Shown here in pieces: positions 27,075 through 36,790 of a DNA stretch of 64,000 nucleotides. Position 1 is the stretch's first letter; each line of letters starts with the position of its first letter. The notes beneath the pieces were generated by a model. That model was given only the letters and a program-made list of their open reading frames with translations, was not told the origin of the DNA and did not search any database. The position numbers and the translations under genes are program-made. The DNA is taken from NCBI GenBank assembly GCA_963786975.1, contig CAWBBE010000012.1, positions 434,001-498,000 of the forward strand, given 5' to 3'. Source of the stretch: Palsa-506 sp963786975. GTDB taxonomy: Bacteria; Actinomycetota; Actinomycetes; Streptosporangiales; Streptosporangiaceae.

Positions 27075-27857
27075 GTGGGGACTCCAGATTCGGCCGCCCT
27101 GCGGCCAGGCGACCAGCACGACCCGCTGCCCGAGGCGCTGTCGCTCGCCCGCGGGGCGGTGGACGCCGGGATCGGCCTCAAGCTGCTCGGCGGGCTGGCG
27201 GTCCGCGTCATCTGCCCCGACTTCCCGCCGCGGCTGCGCCGGGACCAGGACATCGACTTCGCCTGCATGTCCAAGGGCCGCAAGGATGTCACGGCCTACC
27301 TGGAGCGCAGCGGCTGCACCCCGGACCGCAGGTTCAACAACCTCAACGGCGACCGGCAGATGTACTTCACCGCGCCGTCCGGCCGGCCGATCGACGTGAT
27401 GGTGGACCGGCTGACCATGTGCCATACGCTCGACTTCCGCCCGTCGTTCGGCCGGCTGCCGCTGACCGTGGACGTGATCGACATCCTGCTGTCCAAGCTG
27501 CAGATCGTCGAGCTGAACGAGAAGGACGTCAGGGACATCCTGCAGGTGCTCGGCGCGATATCGGTGGACGGCAGCCCGGCGGCCGGCCCGGCCATCGACA
27601 CCGAGCGGTTCGCCAAGCTGCTTGGCGCGGACTGGGGCTGGTGGCGGACGGTGACCATCAACCTGGCCAAGCTGCCCGGCCTGGCCGCGGAGCAGCCGGT
27701 CCTCGCGCCGCCCAGCCCGCCGTTCGACCCGGTGGCGCAGAGCCAGCGGCTGCTGCAGATCGCCGAGGCGGCGCCCAAGGGGGTCAAGTGGAAGCTGCGG
27801 GCGAACATCGGCGACCGGGTCCGCTGGTACGAGCTGCCCGAGGAAGTCGATCACTGA
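27075..27857 (+). CDS. Nucleotidyltransferase-fold protein of unknown function
   Basis: 260 residues. LKLLGGLAVRV (GG at 39-40) followed by RRDQDIDFA (D59, D61) is the GG...DxD pattern of pol-beta-like nucleotidyltransferases of the kind found in resistance enzymes and AbiEii-like toxins. A later IDVMVDRL could supply the third carboxylate. DVIDILLSKLQIVELNEKDV is a helical part common in such proteins. No antitoxin-like gene is next to it. It is divergent from the IclR gene and followed by a metallophosphoesterase with its own promoter. The fold is fairly clear; the reaction is unknown. Confidence 0.7.
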   Translation: MGTPDSAALRPGDQHDPLPEALSLARGAVDAGIGLKLLGGLAVRVICPDFPPRLRRDQDIDFACMSKGRKDVTAYLERSGCTPDRRFNNLNGDRQMYFTAPSGRPIDVMVDRLTMCHTLDFRPSFGRLPLTVDVIDILLSKLQIVELNEKDVRDILQVLGAISVDGSPAAGPAIDTERFAKLLGADWGWWRTVTINLAKLPGLAAEQPVLAPPSPPFDPVAQSQRLLQIAEAAPKGVKWKLRANIGDRVRWYELPEEVDH

Positions 27858-27868
27858 CCCCGGGGTCA
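27855..27868. promoter_or_regulatory. Perfect 14-bp palindrome TGACCCCGGGGTCA
   Basis: It begins with the stop codon of the nucleotidyltransferase gene and ends 20 bp before the -35 box of the metallophosphoesterase promoter. It may be an operator. The binding protein is unknown. Confidence 0.35.
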
Positions 27869-27888
27869 GTTCCGGCTGGTACATATGC

Positions 27889-27918
27889 TTGACGCCCGGT
27901 TGCGGCGGGTGCTACACC
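27889..27918 (+). promoter_or_regulatory. Predicted promoter of the metallophosphoesterase gene
   Basis: TTGACG (27889-27894), an 18-bp spacer and TACACC (27913-27918) lie about 36 bp upstream of the start codon. Confidence 0.5.
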
Positions 27919-27954
27919 GTTGCACAGGGAGCGCGGTAAGGGCGTGGTTGTCGC

Positions 27955-28893
27955 ATGAAGGTCTTTTTCGCCACCGATATTCACGGCTCGGAGATCTGCT
28001 GGCGGAAGTTCCTGAACGCCGCCGCGTTCTACAAGGCCGACATCGTGGTGCTAGGCGGGGATGTCACCGGCAAGGCGATGGTGCCGATCGTGGCCCATAC
28101 CGGGCACTGGCAAGTGGTACTGCGCGGCGAGACGCTGCGGATGGAAACCGAGCAGGAGCTGGATAACATCCGCACCCGGATCCGCAATACCGGGTCCTAC
28201 CCGGCGATTGTCACGCCCGACGAGCTCACCGCGCTGAGCAGCGAAGATGGCGCGATCGACCGCAGGTTCACCACCGAGATGACGCACTCGCTGGACCGCT
28301 GGATGGACATGGCCGACGGCAAGCTGGCCAAGAGCGACATCCCGTGCATACTCAACGGCGGCAACGACGACATCTGGGAGATCGACGACATCATCGAGGC
28401 GTCGCCCAGCGTCAGCTTCGGCGAGGGCAAGATGCTCGACCTGGACGGCTTCCACCTGGTCTCGATGGGCTGGACGAACCCGACCCCGTGGAACACCTTC
28501 CGGGAAGCGCCGGAGGAGCAGCTCGCGGCCAAGATCGACGCCCTCGCCGGCCAGATACCCGACATGGGACGGGCGATCTTCAACTTCCACGCGCCGCCGT
28601 ACGGGACCGGCCTGGACGAGGCGCCGGCGCTCGACGACAGCATGCGGCCGACGCACGGCGGAGCGGTGATGAAGGCGGTCGGCTCCACCGCCGTGCGGGA
28701 CGCCATCATGGCGCACCAGCCGATGCTGTCGGTGCACGGCCACATTCACGAGAGCCGCGGCATCAAGCGGATGGGCCGGACATTCGCCATCAATCCCGGC
28801 AGCGTCTACGGCGACGGCGTCTTGCAGGGCGCCGTGCTCGAGCTGAACCCGAAGAAGGGCAAGGTCACCAAATACCTTCTGGTGAACGGCTAA
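27955..28893 (+). CDS. Calcineurin-like metallophosphoesterase
   Basis: Binuclear metal phosphoesterase, 312 residues. The motif series is complete: D8 and H10 (FFATDIHGS), D36 (VVLGGDV), LNGGNDD (the GNH/D box), IFNFHAPPYG and HGHIHES near residue 260, then INPGSVYGDG. It has no signal peptide or membrane segment, so it is cytosolic. Length and motif spacing fit generic phosphodiesterases, and the substrate is not deducible. ATG 27955 with an AAGGGCG stretch about 14 bases upstream. It has its own predicted promoter and is followed by the permease operon after about 100 bp. Confidence 0.9.
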   Translation: MKVFFATDIHGSEICWRKFLNAAAFYKADIVVLGGDVTGKAMVPIVAHTGHWQVVLRGETLRMETEQELDNIRTRIRNTGSYPAIVTPDELTALSSEDGAIDRRFTTEMTHSLDRWMDMADGKLAKSDIPCILNGGNDDIWEIDDIIEASPSVSFGEGKMLDLDGFHLVSMGWTNPTPWNTFREAPEEQLAAKIDALAGQIPDMGRAIFNFHAPPYGTGLDEAPALDDSMRPTHGGAVMKAVGSTAVRDAIMAHQPMLSVHGHIHESRGIKRMGRTFAINPGSVYGDGVLQGAVLELNPKKGKVTKYLLVNG

Positions 28894-28996
28894 CCGGCGC
28901 GGGCGGCGGCAGCGATTCGCATGGCCGACTTCAGTGATCTCAGGGCACGAGCGGGCTACCATCTGATCCTGATAAATCACGACTTGGGAGGCGAGC

Positions 28997-30650
28997 ATGG
29001 CGGCTGAAACCGTCGGCGGCGAGACCCCGACACTTTTCCTCCGCAACGCGACCGGACTTGTCCGGGGCTGGTCGGTCCGGGACTCGATGATCTACGCGTG
29101 CCTGGCGACCAACTTCGTCACGCTGGCGATCTACGAGTTCGCCTTCGCCGCCCCGGCATTCCCCAAAGGGCAGCTGATCACCTCGGTGCTGATCTCGGGC
29201 GTCTGGGTCTCGTTCCTGGTGATCGCCTACGCCGGCCTGGTCGTGACGATCCCGCGGGCAGGTGGCGACTATGTCTGGCAGACCCGGATTCTCGGCAGCG
29301 GCCTCGGCTTCGTGACCGCGGCCACCGGGTGGTGGTTCATCCTGTGGCTGTGGGCGCCGATTTACGGGAACATACTCGCGGTCCAGTTCTTCGAGCCGAT
29401 CTGGGCGACGATGAAGTGGACATGGCCGGGTTCCGGGGCAACCGCGGGCGCGGCCTGGTTCGGCACCCACACCGGGATCTTCGTGGTTTCGATGATCACC
29501 ATCGTGCTGGCCGGCCTGCTGGTGTCGATCGGGATGGCCGGCTACGCCAAGTTCCAGCGGTGGTGCTTCTACGGCGGGCTGACTGGCTTCGCCGTGATCG
29601 TGCTGCTGCTGCTGTTCAACTCGCACGCGAGCTTCATCAACTCGTTCAACCTGGAGGCGCACAAGCTCTTCGGCAGCAGCGGCGTCGGCACCCACGCCTT
29701 CCAGGCCACGCAGGCCGCTGCCACGAAGGCAGGCATCCACGTCCAGCCCATCGGCTTCGGCCCGCTGGGGCCGACCATGCTGCTGGTCCCGGTGATGATG
29801 TTCTTCATCCTGTGGCCGAACTGGGGCGCGACACTGTACGGCGAGATCCGCGGCGCGAGCGACTTCCGGCGGGTTTTCACCGGCATGTTCGGCGGCTTGT
29901 GGATTACCGTCGCGCTGACCGTGCTCTTCCTGCTGCTGATCGACAAGACCATGGGCTGGGTCTTCTACCAGAATTCCAATCAGCTGAACTTCGCGGGTGC
30001 CGGGGTCCTGCCGGTCTGGCCGTACCCGGTCCTGTATCGCCGCCTGGCTGGTGCACAACACCGCGTTCCAGGTCATCCTGATCCTGGTGATGAGCCTGTG
30101 GTTCTTCGGCTGGGTCGGCACCCTGTTCCTGTCGTCGACCCGGGTCATCTTCGCGGCGGCCTTCGACCGGGTGCTGCCGGACCGGGCCGCCGAGGTCTCG
30201 GAGAAGCGCAAGGTCCCGTTCTACTCGCTGATCCTGATGCTGCTGCCGGCGGTGGGCCTGAGCGCCGTGTACGCCTACAACAGCACGTTCGTGAAGTACA
30301 CCTACGACGCGACGCTGGTGATCGCCGTGACGTTCCTGTTCAGCGCGATCGCGGTGGTGCTGCTGCCGTTCCTGAAGAAGGACCTCTGGCGGGCATCACC
30401 GGCCAGCAAGATCAGGATCTTCGGCGTGCAGATCGTCCCGGTGGCAGGCTGGGTCACGATCGGGCTGCTGGGATTCAACCTTTACGAGTGGCTCACGAAC
30501 GACAACTACTACGTGAACCTCCACCCGTCGCTGATCTTCATGGGCGCAATGTACGTGCTGGCCATCCTGGTGTACGTGGTGGCGCGGATCGTGCGACGGC
30601 GGCAGGGCATCGACTTGTCGCTGATCAACAAGGAGATCCCGGTCGAATAG
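28997..30650 (+). CDS. APC-superfamily amino acid/amine permease (one frameshift)
   Basis: Membrane protein of about 550 residues with some 12 hydrophobic segments. SVRDSMIYACLATNFVTLAI and VTIPRAGGDYVWQTRILG are of the APC type; WFFGWVGTLFLSSTRVIFAA and FDRVLPDRAAEVSEKRKVPF mark the second half. The frame changes near 30020-30040 by one base, after WPYPVL. Ribosome-binding site GGGAGGCGAGC precedes ATG 28997. It ends 9 bp before the dimethylglycine-dehydrogenase-like gene, so it probably imports that enzyme's substrate or a precursor. This is not a BCCT betaine carrier, so substrate assignment is contextual only. Confidence 0.85.
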
Positions 30651-30659
30651 GCTCGCCTG

Positions 30660-33191
30660 ATGAACGACATCCCCAGCCGGGCCAGCGCCGTGATCATCGG
30701 CGCCGGGATCGTCGGCAACGGGCTGGCCTGCCACCTGGCCAGGCTCGGCTGGCGCGACATCGTGCTCGTCGACAAGGGCCCGATGCCCAACCCGGGCGGC
30801 TCCACCGGCCATGCCTCCAACTTCATCTTCCCGATCGAGTACTCGAAGATGATGATGGAGCTGACCCGGGACAGCACCGGGCAGTACCAGGCGCTCGGCG
30901 TGTTCACCGAGAGCGGCGGGATCGAGGTGGCCCGCACGGCGGCGCGGATGGAGGAACTGCGCCGCCGCGGCTCGGCCGCCCGGGCCTGGGGGATACCCGC
31001 GCAGCACCTATCGCCCGCCGAGGTGGCCAAGCTGGTGCCGTACCTGGACGAGTCGGTGATACTCGGCGGGCTGTACTTCCGCACCGTCGGCGTGGTCGAC
31101 TCGCTGCGGGCCGGCACGCTGATGCGCGAGGAGGCGCAGCAGGCAGGCGCGCTGCGGGTGCTGGCCGGCGCCGAGGTGCTCGGCATCGACACCGTGCCGG
31201 GCGGCCGGGCGGGCCGGAGGGTCGCCCGGGTCCGGACCACCAAGGGCGAGATCGACACCGGGGTAGCCGCGGTCTGCTGCGGGGTGTGGAGCCCGCGGAT
31301 CGCCCGGATGGCCGGCGCGCGGATCCCGCTGACCCCGATCGTGCACCAGATGATCAGCGTCGGGCCGGTGCCGCTGTTCGCCGGCACGGCCGGCGAGATC
31401 GAGTACCCGATCGTCCGCGACGTGGACACGAACATGTACGAGCGGCAGCACGGCGGCGACATGGAGGTCGGCTCCTACGCGCACCGGCCGATCATCGTCG
31501 GCCCCGATGACATCCCGTCCATCGAGGCGGCGGTCCTGTCGCCGACCGAGATGCCGTTCACCCAGGACGACTTCGACCCGCAGCTGATGCAGGCGCTGGA
31601 GCTGATGCCCGACCTGCTCGGCGATGAGCGGGTCGGCATCCGGTACGCGATCAACGGGCTGATCTCGATGACGCCGGACGGCCACCCGGCGCTCGGCGAG
31701 ACTCCCGAGGTCAGCGGGCTGTGGTCGGTGGCGGCAAGCTGGATCAAGGAAGGCCCCGGCATCGCCCGCGCGGTGGCCGAATGGATGACCGGCCAGACCC
31801 CGGAGATCGACATCCACGAGGCGGACATCTGCCGGTTCCACGACCATCAGCGCACCACCGCGCATGTCACCGCGCGGGCCCGCGAGGGCTTCAACAAGAT
31901 GTACGGGATCGTGCACCCGGCGGAGCAGTGGGAATCCGGCCGGCCGCTGCGGGTCAGCCCGGCCTACCACCGCGAGCGCGACCTGGGCGCGGTATTCATC
32001 GAGGCCGCGGGATGGGAACGCCCGAACTGGTACTCAGCTAATGAACATTTGCTGAAACGGTATCCCGGACGGCTAATGGAGCGGGCAGCTGAATGGGAAT
32101 CGCGCTGGTGGTCGCCCATCATCAACGCCGAGCACCTGGCCATGCGGGATGCCTGCGGGCTGGTTGACCTGTCCGCGTTCGCGGTGCTCGACATCACCGG
32201 GCCGGGCGCGCTGGCCGCGGTCCAGTCGGCGGCGGTCGCCCAGCTGGACGGGCCGGCCGGGCGGGTCGTCTACACGTCGCTGCTGGACGGTAACGGCGGC
32301 TTCCGCGCCGACCTGACCATCATGCGGCTGGGCCAGGACTGGTTCCGGGTGGTGACCGGCGCGGCCACCGGGATGACAGACAAGGAATGGCTCCGCGCCC
32401 ACCTTCCCGCCGACGGCTCGGCGCAGCTCGCCGATGTCACCTCGGCCTGGGCGACGTTCGGGATCTGGGGCCCGGAGGCCCGCGCCGTGCTGCAGCCGGT
32501 CACCGAAGCCGACCTGTCCGGCGGCGGTTTCCCGTTCGCCACCTGCCGCCCGGTGGAGATCGGCGGCACGACGGTGCTGGCGTCGCGGATTTCCTACGTG
32601 GGCGAGCTCGGCTGGGAGCTGTACGTCCCGATGGAGCAGGGCGCCCGGGTGTGGGACACGATCTGGGCGGCCGGCCAGCCGCACGGCCTGGTCCCGGTCG
32701 GCATCGGGGTGTACGGGACGACCGGCCGGCTGGAGAAGGGCTACCGCGCCTACGGCGCCGAGCTCGAGGCGGACTACAACCTGGTCGAGGCGGGCATGAC
32801 CCGGCCGCGGGTGAAGCCGCAGCCGTTCACGGGCAAGGAGGCCTACCTGCGGCAGCGGGCCGAGCCGCCATGCGCGGTACTGTGCACGCTGACCGTGGAC
32901 GATCACCGCTCGGCCGCCGGGACGCTGCGCTACATGCTGGGCGGCGAGCCGGTGCTGACCGCGGCCGGGGAACCGCTGGTGGACGCGAAAGGACGCCATT
33001 CCTACGTGACCAGCGCCGGATCCGGCCCGTCGGTCGGCAAGCACCTGCTGCTGGCGTACCTGCCCGCGGACCAGGCCAGGGCCGGGAACCGGCTCGCCGT
33101 GGAGTACCTGGCCGAGCAGTACCCGGTGACGGTCGCGGTGGCCGGCTCGACTCCGCTGTTCGACCCGGAGAACGCCCGGGTCCGGAGCTGA
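30660..33191 (+). CDS. FAD-dependent dimethylglycine/sarcosine dehydrogenase-like protein with GcvT domain
   Basis: 843 residues. An N-terminal FAD domain (VIIGAGIVGNG at ~11-21; STGHASNF with H51 where relatives carry the histidine that binds FAD covalently), a short FAO_M-type middle region near 380-440, then a GcvT aminomethyltransferase domain (RDACGLVDLSAFAVLDITGP, GELGWELYVPMEQGARVWD, LEKGYRAYGAELEADYN) and its C-terminal barrel. Enzymes of this build oxidise N-methyl groups of dimethylglycine or sarcosine and pass formaldehyde equivalents to THF. The etfBA genes that follow directly supply the electron acceptor. The exact amine is unproven. Confidence 0.9.
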   Translation: MNDIPSRASAVIIGAGIVGNGLACHLARLGWRDIVLVDKGPMPNPGGSTGHASNFIFPIEYSKMMMELTRDSTGQYQALGVFTESGGIEVARTAARMEELRRRGSAARAWGIPAQHLSPAEVAKLVPYLDESVILGGLYFRTVGVVDSLRAGTLMREEAQQAGALRVLAGAEVLGIDTVPGGRAGRRVARVRTTKGEIDTGVAAVCCGVWSPRIARMAGARIPLTPIVHQMISVGPVPLFAGTAGEIEYPIVRDVDTNMYERQHGGDMEVGSYAHRPIIVGPDDIPSIEAAVLSPTEMPFTQDDFDPQLMQALELMPDLLGDERVGIRYAINGLISMTPDGHPALGETPEVSGLWSVAASWIKEGPGIARAVAEWMTGQTPEIDIHEADICRFHDHQRTTAHVTARAREGFNKMYGIVHPAEQWESGRPLRVSPAYHRERDLGAVFIEAAGWERPNWYSANEHLLKRYPGRLMERAAEWESRWWSPIINAEHLAMRDACGLVDLSAFAVLDITGPGALAAVQSAAVAQLDGPAGRVVYTSLLDGNGGFRADLTIMRLGQDWFRVVTGAATGMTDKEWLRAHLPADGSAQLADVTSAWATFGIWGPEARAVLQPVTEADLSGGGFPFATCRPVEIGGTTVLASRISYVGELGWELYVPMEQGARVWDTIWAAGQPHGLVPVGIGVYGTTGRLEKGYRAYGAELEADYNLVEAGMTRPRVKPQPFTGKEAYLRQRAEPPCAVLCTLTVDDHRSAAGTLRYMLGGEPVLTAAGEPLVDAKGRHSYVTSAGSGPSVGKHLLLAYLPADQARAGNRLAVEYLAEQYPVTVAVAGSTPLFDPENARVRS

Positions 33192-33195
33192 CCGG

Positions 33196-33972
33196 ATGCA
33201 GATCCTGGCCTGCGTCAAGCGGGTACCGATGGTCGGCGGCCAGGTCGTCGTCACCCCGGACGGGCAGCACGTCGACACCCGGATGTCCGGGTTCACGGTC
33301 AGCCCGCACGAGGAATGCGCGGTGGAGGAGGGGGTCCGGCTCGCCGAGCGGCTCGGCGGCACCGTGACGGTGCTGACGCTGGGGCCACCGGAGGCCGCCG
33401 ACCAGCTGCGGGACATGCTGGCGCTAGGGGCCGGCCGCGGCGTGCTGCTGGAGACCGACGGGCGGGAATGGGGCCCGATCGGCACCGCGGCGGCGATCGC
33501 CGATGCCGTCCGGGGCCGCGCGGCCAGCCCGGACGGGCCGTATGAGCTGCTGCTGTTCGGGAACGAGGCCGCGGATACCGGCGACTACCAGGTCCCGGTA
33601 CGGGTCGCGCATGCGCTCGGGCTGCCGTGCGTCACCGGGATCAAGAACCTGGAGATCAGCGAGCGGGGCGGCCGGGCGCGGGCCAGCCGGGAGCACGGGG
33701 CCAGCCAGGAGGTGTTCGACCTGGCGCTGCCGGCCGTGGTCAGCGTGAAGGAGGGCATCAACCTGCCCAGGTACCCGTCGCTGCCCGGCAGGCTGCGCGC
33801 GAAGCGGGCCGCGATCGAGCGGATCCAGCCGGCCTACCGCGCCGAGCCGATGGCGAAGCAACGGCTCCGGGTGCCGCCCGGCGAGGCGAAGCGGGCCGAG
33901 GTGCTCGGTACCGGCGCGGACGCGGTACCCGCCCTGATGCGGCTCTTCGAGCAGCTGGGGGTGCTGCCGTGA
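33196..33972 (+). CDS. etfB: Electron transfer flavoprotein, beta subunit
   Basis: 258 residues. It starts MQILACVKRVPMVGGQVVV; GFTVSPHEECAVEEGVRLAE and LLFGNEAADTGDYQVPVRVA are family blocks that help form the AMP/FAD sites. It lies 4 bp after the dehydrogenase and overlaps the alpha subunit gene by 4 bases (GTGA). It should take electrons from the dimethylglycine-dehydrogenase-like enzyme and pass them to an ETF:quinone oxidoreductase encoded elsewhere. Confidence 0.94.
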   Translation: MQILACVKRVPMVGGQVVVTPDGQHVDTRMSGFTVSPHEECAVEEGVRLAERLGGTVTVLTLGPPEAADQLRDMLALGAGRGVLLETDGREWGPIGTAAAIADAVRGRAASPDGPYELLLFGNEAADTGDYQVPVRVAHALGLPCVTGIKNLEISERGGRARASREHGASQEVFDLALPAVVSVKEGINLPRYPSLPGRLRAKRAAIERIQPAYRAEPMAKQRLRVPPGEAKRAEVLGTGADAVPALMRLFEQLGVLP

Positions 33973-34952
33973 CGGTACTCTGCCTGGTCGAGCGGGACGG
34001 CGACGGCATCGCGGACGCGTCGCTGCGCGCGCTGGCGTTCAGCCAGGACCTGGCCGCCAGCGGCCCGGACGGCCTGGCCGCGGTGATGTTCGGCGCGCTG
34101 GGCGGCCGCGCCCGCGGCGCGCTGGGCGCGGCCGGCCTGACCGCCGCCTACGCGGTCGAGCCGGACCGGCTGGACGGCTACGCCCCGGTGGCCTGGGCGC
34201 GGGCCCTGGCCGGGCTGGCCGGGGCGGCGACGGCGACCGCGGTGGTCGCCGCGGGCACCGACCGCGGCAACGAGGTGCTGGCGCATCTCGCCGCGATCAC
34301 CGGCCTGCCGATGGCGGCGAACTGCATCTCGGCGGCGCGCACCGCGGACGGCGGCTGCCAGCTTGCCCGGCATCGGTGGGCAGGCAGCCTGCTGGAGGAC
34401 GCGCTGCTGGACGCGTCGCCCGCGCTGCTCACGGTGGCCGCCGACGCGGTCGCGGCGAGGCCGGCCGCCGCGCCCGCGACGATCACCGTGCATCCCTGGC
34501 GGCCGGACCTGTCCGACGATGACGTGATGGTCGTCGCCGCCGAGTCGGCGGACCGGGCCGGCGGCGTCTCGCTGGCCACCGCCCGGGTGGTGGTCGGCGG
34601 CGGGCGCGGCGTCGGCGGCCCGGAGGGTTTCGGGGCGCTGGAGGAACTCGCCGGGCTGCTCGGCGGGACGCTCGGCGTATCACGGGTGGTCACCAGCCAG
34701 GGCTGGCGGCCGCACAAGCAGCAGGTCGGCCAGACCGGCACCCGGATCTCGCCCGAGCTCTACCTGGCCTGCGGGATCAGCGGGGCGATCCAGCACATGG
34801 CCGGCTGCCTGAGCGCCAGGCATATCGTGGCGGTGAACACCGACCCGGACGCGCCGATCATCTCCCATGCCGACTACGCGGTGATCGGCGACCTGAATCA
34901 GGTGATCCCGGCCCTGGTCACCGCGTTGCGGGCGCGATCAGCCGCAGGCTGA
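33969..34952 (+). CDS. etfA: Electron transfer flavoprotein, alpha subunit
   Basis: 327 residues from GTG 33969, coupled to etfB. The FAD-binding C-terminal domain is clear: VVVGGGRGVGGPEGFGALEE, SRVVTSQGWRPHKQQVGQTG, LYLACGISGAIQHMAG and VAVNTDPDAPIISHADYAV. The N-terminal domain is more variable, as usual. The 3' end overlaps the convergent PAP2 gene by 15 bp. Confidence 0.94.
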   Translation: MTVLCLVERDGDGIADASLRALAFSQDLAASGPDGLAAVMFGALGGRARGALGAAGLTAAYAVEPDRLDGYAPVAWARALAGLAGAATATAVVAAGTDRGNEVLAHLAAITGLPMAANCISAARTADGGCQLARHRWAGSLLEDALLDASPALLTVAADAVAARPAAAPATITVHPWRPDLSDDDVMVVAAESADRAGGVSLATARVVVGGGRGVGGPEGFGALEELAGLLGGTLGVSRVVTSQGWRPHKQQVGQTGTRISPELYLACGISGAIQHMAGCLSARHIVAVNTDPDAPIISHADYAVIGDLNQVIPALVTALRARSAAG

Positions 34953-35615
34953 GGCCGGCCCTGCGCTCCGGTCCATCAGCCCGGCGACGGCCTGGCCGGT
35001 GCCCGCGCCGATGAGCGCGCCGACAACGGCATCACCCGGGTAGTGCACGCCGGTATGCACCCGCGAGTAGGCGACGGCCGCCGCGGCGAACCGCAGCCCG
35101 GATCCGAGCCAGGGCAGTTCGCGCCCGACGGCCGTCGCGAACGCGAATCCGGCGGCCGAGTGCCCGGACGGGAAGGACGATGACGACGGCATCGGCACGT
35201 GCCGCTGGCCCGGCACGCCGGCCTCGGCCCGGTCCGGGCGCTGCCGGGCGTACAGGGGCTTGATGCCCAGGTTCACCAGGGCGGAGGTGACGCCGATCGA
35301 GACGGTGCCCGCGGCCGCGGCCCGCCTGCCGCGGCGCCCGCCGGCGATGGCGAGACCGGCCGCTATGGCCAGCCATAGCCGGGAGTTGTTGGCCAGGCTG
35401 GACAGCCGCCGGACGGGCTCATCCAGGTCGGCTGTCGGCGCGGTGGCCACCGCGGCGTAGATGGCGCGGTCCACGACGCCGAGTTGGCGGAGGTATTCCG
35501 CGAGCCGGCGCCGGGCCGGCGTGTCCGCGCCGGCCAGCCGGCTGGCAAGGCGCTCGGTAACCGGACGCGCCGCCGGGACCACGCGCTGCTCATCGCCGGA
35601 GCTGCCTGCCGCCAC
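34938..35615 (-). CDS. PAP2-family membrane phosphatase
   Basis: 225 residues with the three PAP2 motifs: KPLYARQRPDRAEA, SFPSGHSAAGFAFA and SRVHTGVHYPGDAVVG. Hydrophobic helices flank them. The N-terminal ~75 residues (LAEYLRQLGVVDRAIYAAVA) are of the kind seen in actinobacterial PAP2 proteins of glycan or lipid phosphate metabolism. GTG start at 35615. It is convergent to etfA and not part of the amine operon by strand. The substrate is unknown. Confidence 0.92.
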   Translation of the reverse strand: MAAGSSGDEQRVVPAARPVTERLASRLAGADTPARRRLAEYLRQLGVVDRAIYAAVATAPTADLDEPVRRLSSLANNSRLWLAIAAGLAIAGGRRGRRAAAAGTVSIGVTSALVNLGIKPLYARQRPDRAEAGVPGQRHVPMPSSSSFPSGHSAAGFAFATAVGRELPWLGSGLRFAAAAVAYSRVHTGVHYPGDAVVGALIGAGTGQAVAGLMDRSAGPASACG

Positions 35616-35672
35616 GGGCGTATGCTACAGCTCAGGCCAGGGGCGGCTGGTGGCGGGCGGCCGGAACAGGTG

Positions 35673-35828
35673 GTGACGTGGCGCGCGACCGCGGTCTCGC
35701 CCGCCGGGCGCGCGGTGCATCTGCTGTCCCGCTCGACGGTGGCGGAACTCGGCCAGCTCGCCGCGGGGCACGATCCGGGAGCCGCGGCGGGCCACCCGGC
35801 CGCGGCGCAGCCGCCCGGCGCGGCATAG
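35673..35828 (+). CDS. Hypothetical 51-residue protein (uncertain)
   Basis: Reading frame GTG 35673 to the stop at 35828, in the gap between the PAP2 gene and the Clp_N gene. The product begins VTWRATAVSPAGRAVHLLSR and ends alanine/proline-rich. No family recognised. In such GC-rich DNA this could be chance. Confidence 0.25.
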   Translation: MTWRATAVSPAGRAVHLLSRSTVAELGQLAAGHDPGAAAGHPAAAQPPGAA

Positions 35829-35829
35829 C

Positions 35830-36534
35830 TCAGTTGCCGTCCGGCGGGCTGACCGCCCGCTCGATGGCCGCCAGCCGGCCGCTGATCGAGTCCAGCCGGC
35901 TCAGGATCTCGTCCAGCTTCCTGGCCTGCGCCGCGCTCTCGGCCCGCGCCGCCGCGGCCCGCGCGGCGTCAAGCCGGATGGTCTCGGCCCGGGCCGCCTC
36001 GGCGCGCATGACCTCGGCCTGGGCTGCCTCGGCCCGCGCCGCCGCGGCCCGGGCGGATGCCCCGGCCCGGGCCACCCGCGGCATCTCCTCGGTCATCGGA
36101 TTGTCCGCCTGCAGCTGCAGCACCTGCTGGCGGAGCAGGCTCAGGTCGGCGCCAAGGCCGGCGAGCACCTGCAAGGCCACGCCGTCGCCCTCGCGGATGA
36201 GGCCGAGCAGGATGTGCTCGGTGCCGATGTAGTTGTGCCCGAGCTGCAAGGCCTCGCGCAGCGAGAGCTCGAGGATCTTCTTGGCGCGCGCGGTGAACGG
36301 GATGTGCCCGGACGGGGCCTGCTGGCCCGGCCCGACGATCTCCCGCACCTGCTGGCGGGCCGGCTCCAGGTCAACCTTCGCCGCCGCGAGCGCCCTCGCG
36401 GCCAGCCCCTTGCTCTCGTGGATGAGGCCCAGCAGGATGTGCTCGGTGCCGATGTAGCTGTGGTTGAGCAGCCTGGCCTCGTCCTGGGCCAGGACCACGA
36501 CGCTGCGCGCCCGGTCGGTGAACCTCTCGAACAT
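35830..36534 (-). CDS. Clp N-domain protein without ATPase, with coiled-coil tail
   Basis: 234 residues. It starts like ClpC (MFERFTDRARSVVVLAQDEA) and has two Clp_N repeats, each with YIGTEHILLGLI (residues ~25-36 and ~99-110). From about residue 150 there is an Ala/Arg/Glu-rich heptad-like segment ending KLDEILSRLDSISGRLAAIE. No AAA+ module is present. Such proteins could act as adaptors, or as decoys competing with ClpC for substrates or phospho-arginine marks; this is inference. ATG 36534 has GGAGCGAG upstream. An alternative GTG at 36546 is in frame. The upstream gap has an inverted repeat GGAAGTCC/GGACTTCC (36587-36607). Confidence 0.88.
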   Translation of the reverse strand: MFERFTDRARSVVVLAQDEARLLNHSYIGTEHILLGLIHESKGLAARALAAAKVDLEPARQQVREIVGPGQQAPSGHIPFTARAKKILELSLREALQLGHNYIGTEHILLGLIREGDGVALQVLAGLGADLSLLRQQVLQLQADNPMTEEMPRVARAGASARAAAARAEAAQAEVMRAEAARAETIRLDAARAAAARAESAAQARKLDEILSRLDSISGRLAAIERAVSPPDGN

Positions 36535-36790
36535 CTCTCGCTCCACCTCATCGCGATGCCGCGGCTACAACGTGCCCCCGCTGGCGGGAAGTCCGGGCAG
36601 GACTTCCGCGACTCTCTCAGTGTGCACGCCGGAACGGCGTTGTCGATGCCGCCCGGGGAGCCGAGTCAGTCACTCTAAGGACACGTTTGAACTCGCTCCG
36701 TGCGCTGACCAGTCCGGAAACCGGCCGCAACCGTTCGCACCCGCGCGGCCCGTGTTGCCCAATCGGCCCGCGCGGCCTACGGTGCATCGC

